Source: Thermoleophilia bacterium (GTDB lineage: Bacteria; Actinomycetota; Thermoleophilia; Gaiellales; SKUG01). From it: a stretch of DNA of 7,355 nt. The notes under the pieces are model-generated. The model was not told where the DNA came from, did no database searches, and saw nothing but the letters and a program-made list of their open reading frames with translations. A program made the position numbers and the translations under genes. Shown here one piece after another: positions 6,294 to 7,355 of this stretch (position 1 is its first letter; each line of letters opens with the position of its first letter). The stretch is from NCBI GenBank assembly GCA_025964465.1, contig JAOPYS010000438.1:1-7355 (forward strand), read 5' to 3'.

Positions 6294-6299
6294 TAGCCT
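6294..6299 (+). promoter_or_regulatory. -10 box implying a leaderless iron permease mRNA
   Basis: TAGCCT matches TANNNT and ends exactly 7 bases before the ATG at 6307, the spacing at which transcription would start on or next to the A of the start codon. No SD-like purine run lies between. This is the usual signature of leaderless genes in actinobacteria. The -35 candidate TTGTAA is 19 bases upstream, slightly long. Confidence 0.55.
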
Positions 6300-6306
6300 C
6301 CGCCGT

Positions 6307-7355
6307 ATGAAGCTCGATGCGAACGGCAGCTCCCGGATCTCCACCAACCGCCTCATCGCCCTGTCGCTGGCGCTGGCCGTGCTGCTGGTCATCGCCATCT
6401 CGATGGTGGCCTCGAGCTCCAACCCGGATCCGACCGACGTCGCCCGCGGGGAGCAGTCGCTCGTCACGAGCGTCGTCAACGCCTCGGTGATCGTGTTCCG
6501 CGAGGGCCTCGAGGCGGTCCTCATCTTCGCGGCCATCACCGCCAGCTTCCTCGGCAGCCGACAGCAGTACCGGCGCCCGGTGCTGCTCGGTGCGGCAGCG
6601 GCGTTCGGCGTGACGGTGGCGTCCTGGTTCGGGCTGACGGCCATCATCGGCGCGTTGCCGTTCAGCCAGGACGTCCTGCTCGCGGTGACCGGCATCGCTG
6701 CCGTCGTGATCCTCCTGCTCGTCATGAACTGGTTCTTCCACAAGGTCTACTGGACCGACCACATCAAGGAGCTCAACTCGCGCAAGCGTGAGCTCGTGGT
6801 CGCCAGCGAAACCGGCGATGCGGTCAAGTTCTGGGGCTTCTTCGCGCTCGGCTTCAGCGCCGTGGTCCGGGAGGGGATGGAGGTCGTGCTCTTCCTCCAG
6901 AACCTCAACATCGTCGCCGGCTCCAGGGCCGTCCTGTTCGGCGTGCTGTTCGGCCTCGCGGGCACGGCAGCCGTGGGCGTGCTCACGTTCTACGCGCACC
7001 ACAAGCTGCCCTACAAGCGGATGCTCGTGCTCACCGGCGTGCTCCTCGGCATCGTGCTCGTCGTGATGGTCGGCGGCTCGGCGCGGACGCTGCAGTCGCT
7101 CGGCGTGCTCTCGACCACGCCGCTGCCGTTCGGCATGCCGGACTGGTGGGCCCGCTGGTTCGAGATGGTCCCCACGTACGAGACGATCGGCATCCAGGCG
7201 CTGGCCGCCGTGTTCGTGGTGGGGTCCTACTACGCGGCCGAGTGGTGGGTGCGCGAGAAGCGCCGCCGCGCGAACGTCGCGGCGGCCGCCGCCCAGGTCG
7301 AGGCTCCCGCGCCGGCCCCGTCCCGCGACCGCGTGTTCGCTGCGACGGCCGCGCT
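6307..7355 (+). CDS. FTR1-family high-affinity iron permease (3' partial)
   Basis: The frame from the ATG at 6307 stays open to the right edge: 349 complete codons, no stop. The protein is an integral membrane iron permease of the FTR1/EfeU type. It shows the two hallmark REGxE motifs on membrane helices: FREGLEAVLIF (64-74) and VREGMEVVLFL (187-197), the Glu/Arg residues known to be needed for iron transport in this family. Likely helices are 15-36, 57-83, 91-118, 122-145, 174-201, 207-230, 238-259 and 293-316, followed by a basic then Ala/Pro-rich cytosolic tail (317 onward). The family typically has seven helices with REGLE in the first; here an extra N-terminal helix and a short outer loop (37-56) come first. 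EfeO- or EfeB-like partners (imelysin-type lipoprotein, haem peroxidase), if present, must lie to the right. Family assignment is firm; metal specificity is inferred. Confidence 0.93.
   Translation, partial: MKLDANGSSRISTNRLIALSLALAVLLVIAISMVASSSNPDPTDVARGEQSLVTSVVNASVIVFREGLEAVLIFAAITASFLGSRQQYRRPVLLGAAAAFGVTVASWFGLTAIIGALPFSQDVLLAVTGIAAVVILLLVMNWFFHKVYWTDHIKELNSRKRELVVASETGDAVKFWGFFALGFSAVVREGMEVVLFLQNLNIVAGSRAVLFGVLFGLAGTAAVGVLTFYAHHKLPYKRMLVLTGVLLGIVLVVMVGGSARTLQSLGVLSTTPLPFGMPDWWARWFEMVPTYETIGIQALAAVFVVGSYYAAEWWVREKRRRANVAAAAAQVEAPAPAPSRDRVFAATAA

Noticed and set aside
6049..7002. 317-codon minus-strand open frame antisense to pheT end and the iron permease
   Set aside because: Glu/His/Asp/Arg-rich mirror of membrane-helix codons; the plus-strand FTR1 protein with both REGxE motifs is the real gene.
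1..7355. tRNA, CRISPR, insertion sequence, toxin-antitoxin or phage-defence genes
   Set aside because: No cloverleaf, regularly spaced direct repeats, transposase motifs or terminal inverted repeats were found on reading both strands.

Overview
The window is GC-rich throughout, with strong G/C bias at third codon positions, Shine-Dalgarno (SD) sites of the AGGAGG type and -10 boxes of the TANNNT type. This fits a high-GC actinobacterium; I cannot fix the genus. Five protein-coding genes and one unusual low-complexity gene fill almost all of it. No rRNA, tRNA, CRISPR array, insertion sequence or phage gene is visible, so this is chromosomal housekeeping DNA with a few lineage-specific genes.

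Layout. (1) 3-980, plus strand: the 3' part of a membrane protein with a CvpA-like transmembrane region and a degenerate CAP/SCP-like extracytoplasmic domain; its beginning lies outside the window. (2) 1068-1487, minus strand and convergent with it: a 139-residue protein of unknown function with a charged helix and a Ser-Pro-Tyr-Gly repeat block. A large inverted repeat lies between these two genes. (3) 1683-2549, minus strand: a class I SAM-dependent methyltransferase. (4) 2623-3726 and 3752-6208, plus strand: pheS and pheT, the two subunits of phenylalanyl-tRNA synthetase, 25 bases apart and almost certainly one operon, with a likely promoter at 2591-2596. (5) 6307 to the right edge, plus strand: an FTR1-family iron permease with two REGxE motifs, cut by the window end, probably read from its own promoter as a leaderless mRNA.

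Functionally, pheST forms the alpha2-beta2 enzyme that charges tRNA-Phe. The usual actinobacterial neighbours (infC, rpmI, rplT, a TrmH-type methylase) are not within about 2.6 kb upstream. The flanking genes have no evident link to translation. The least explained element is the SPYG-repeat protein, whose strong SD sits inside a perfect 15-base palindrome. Also worth a look are the CvpA-CAP architecture with apparently lost CAP histidines, and the palindrome over the iron permease promoter.
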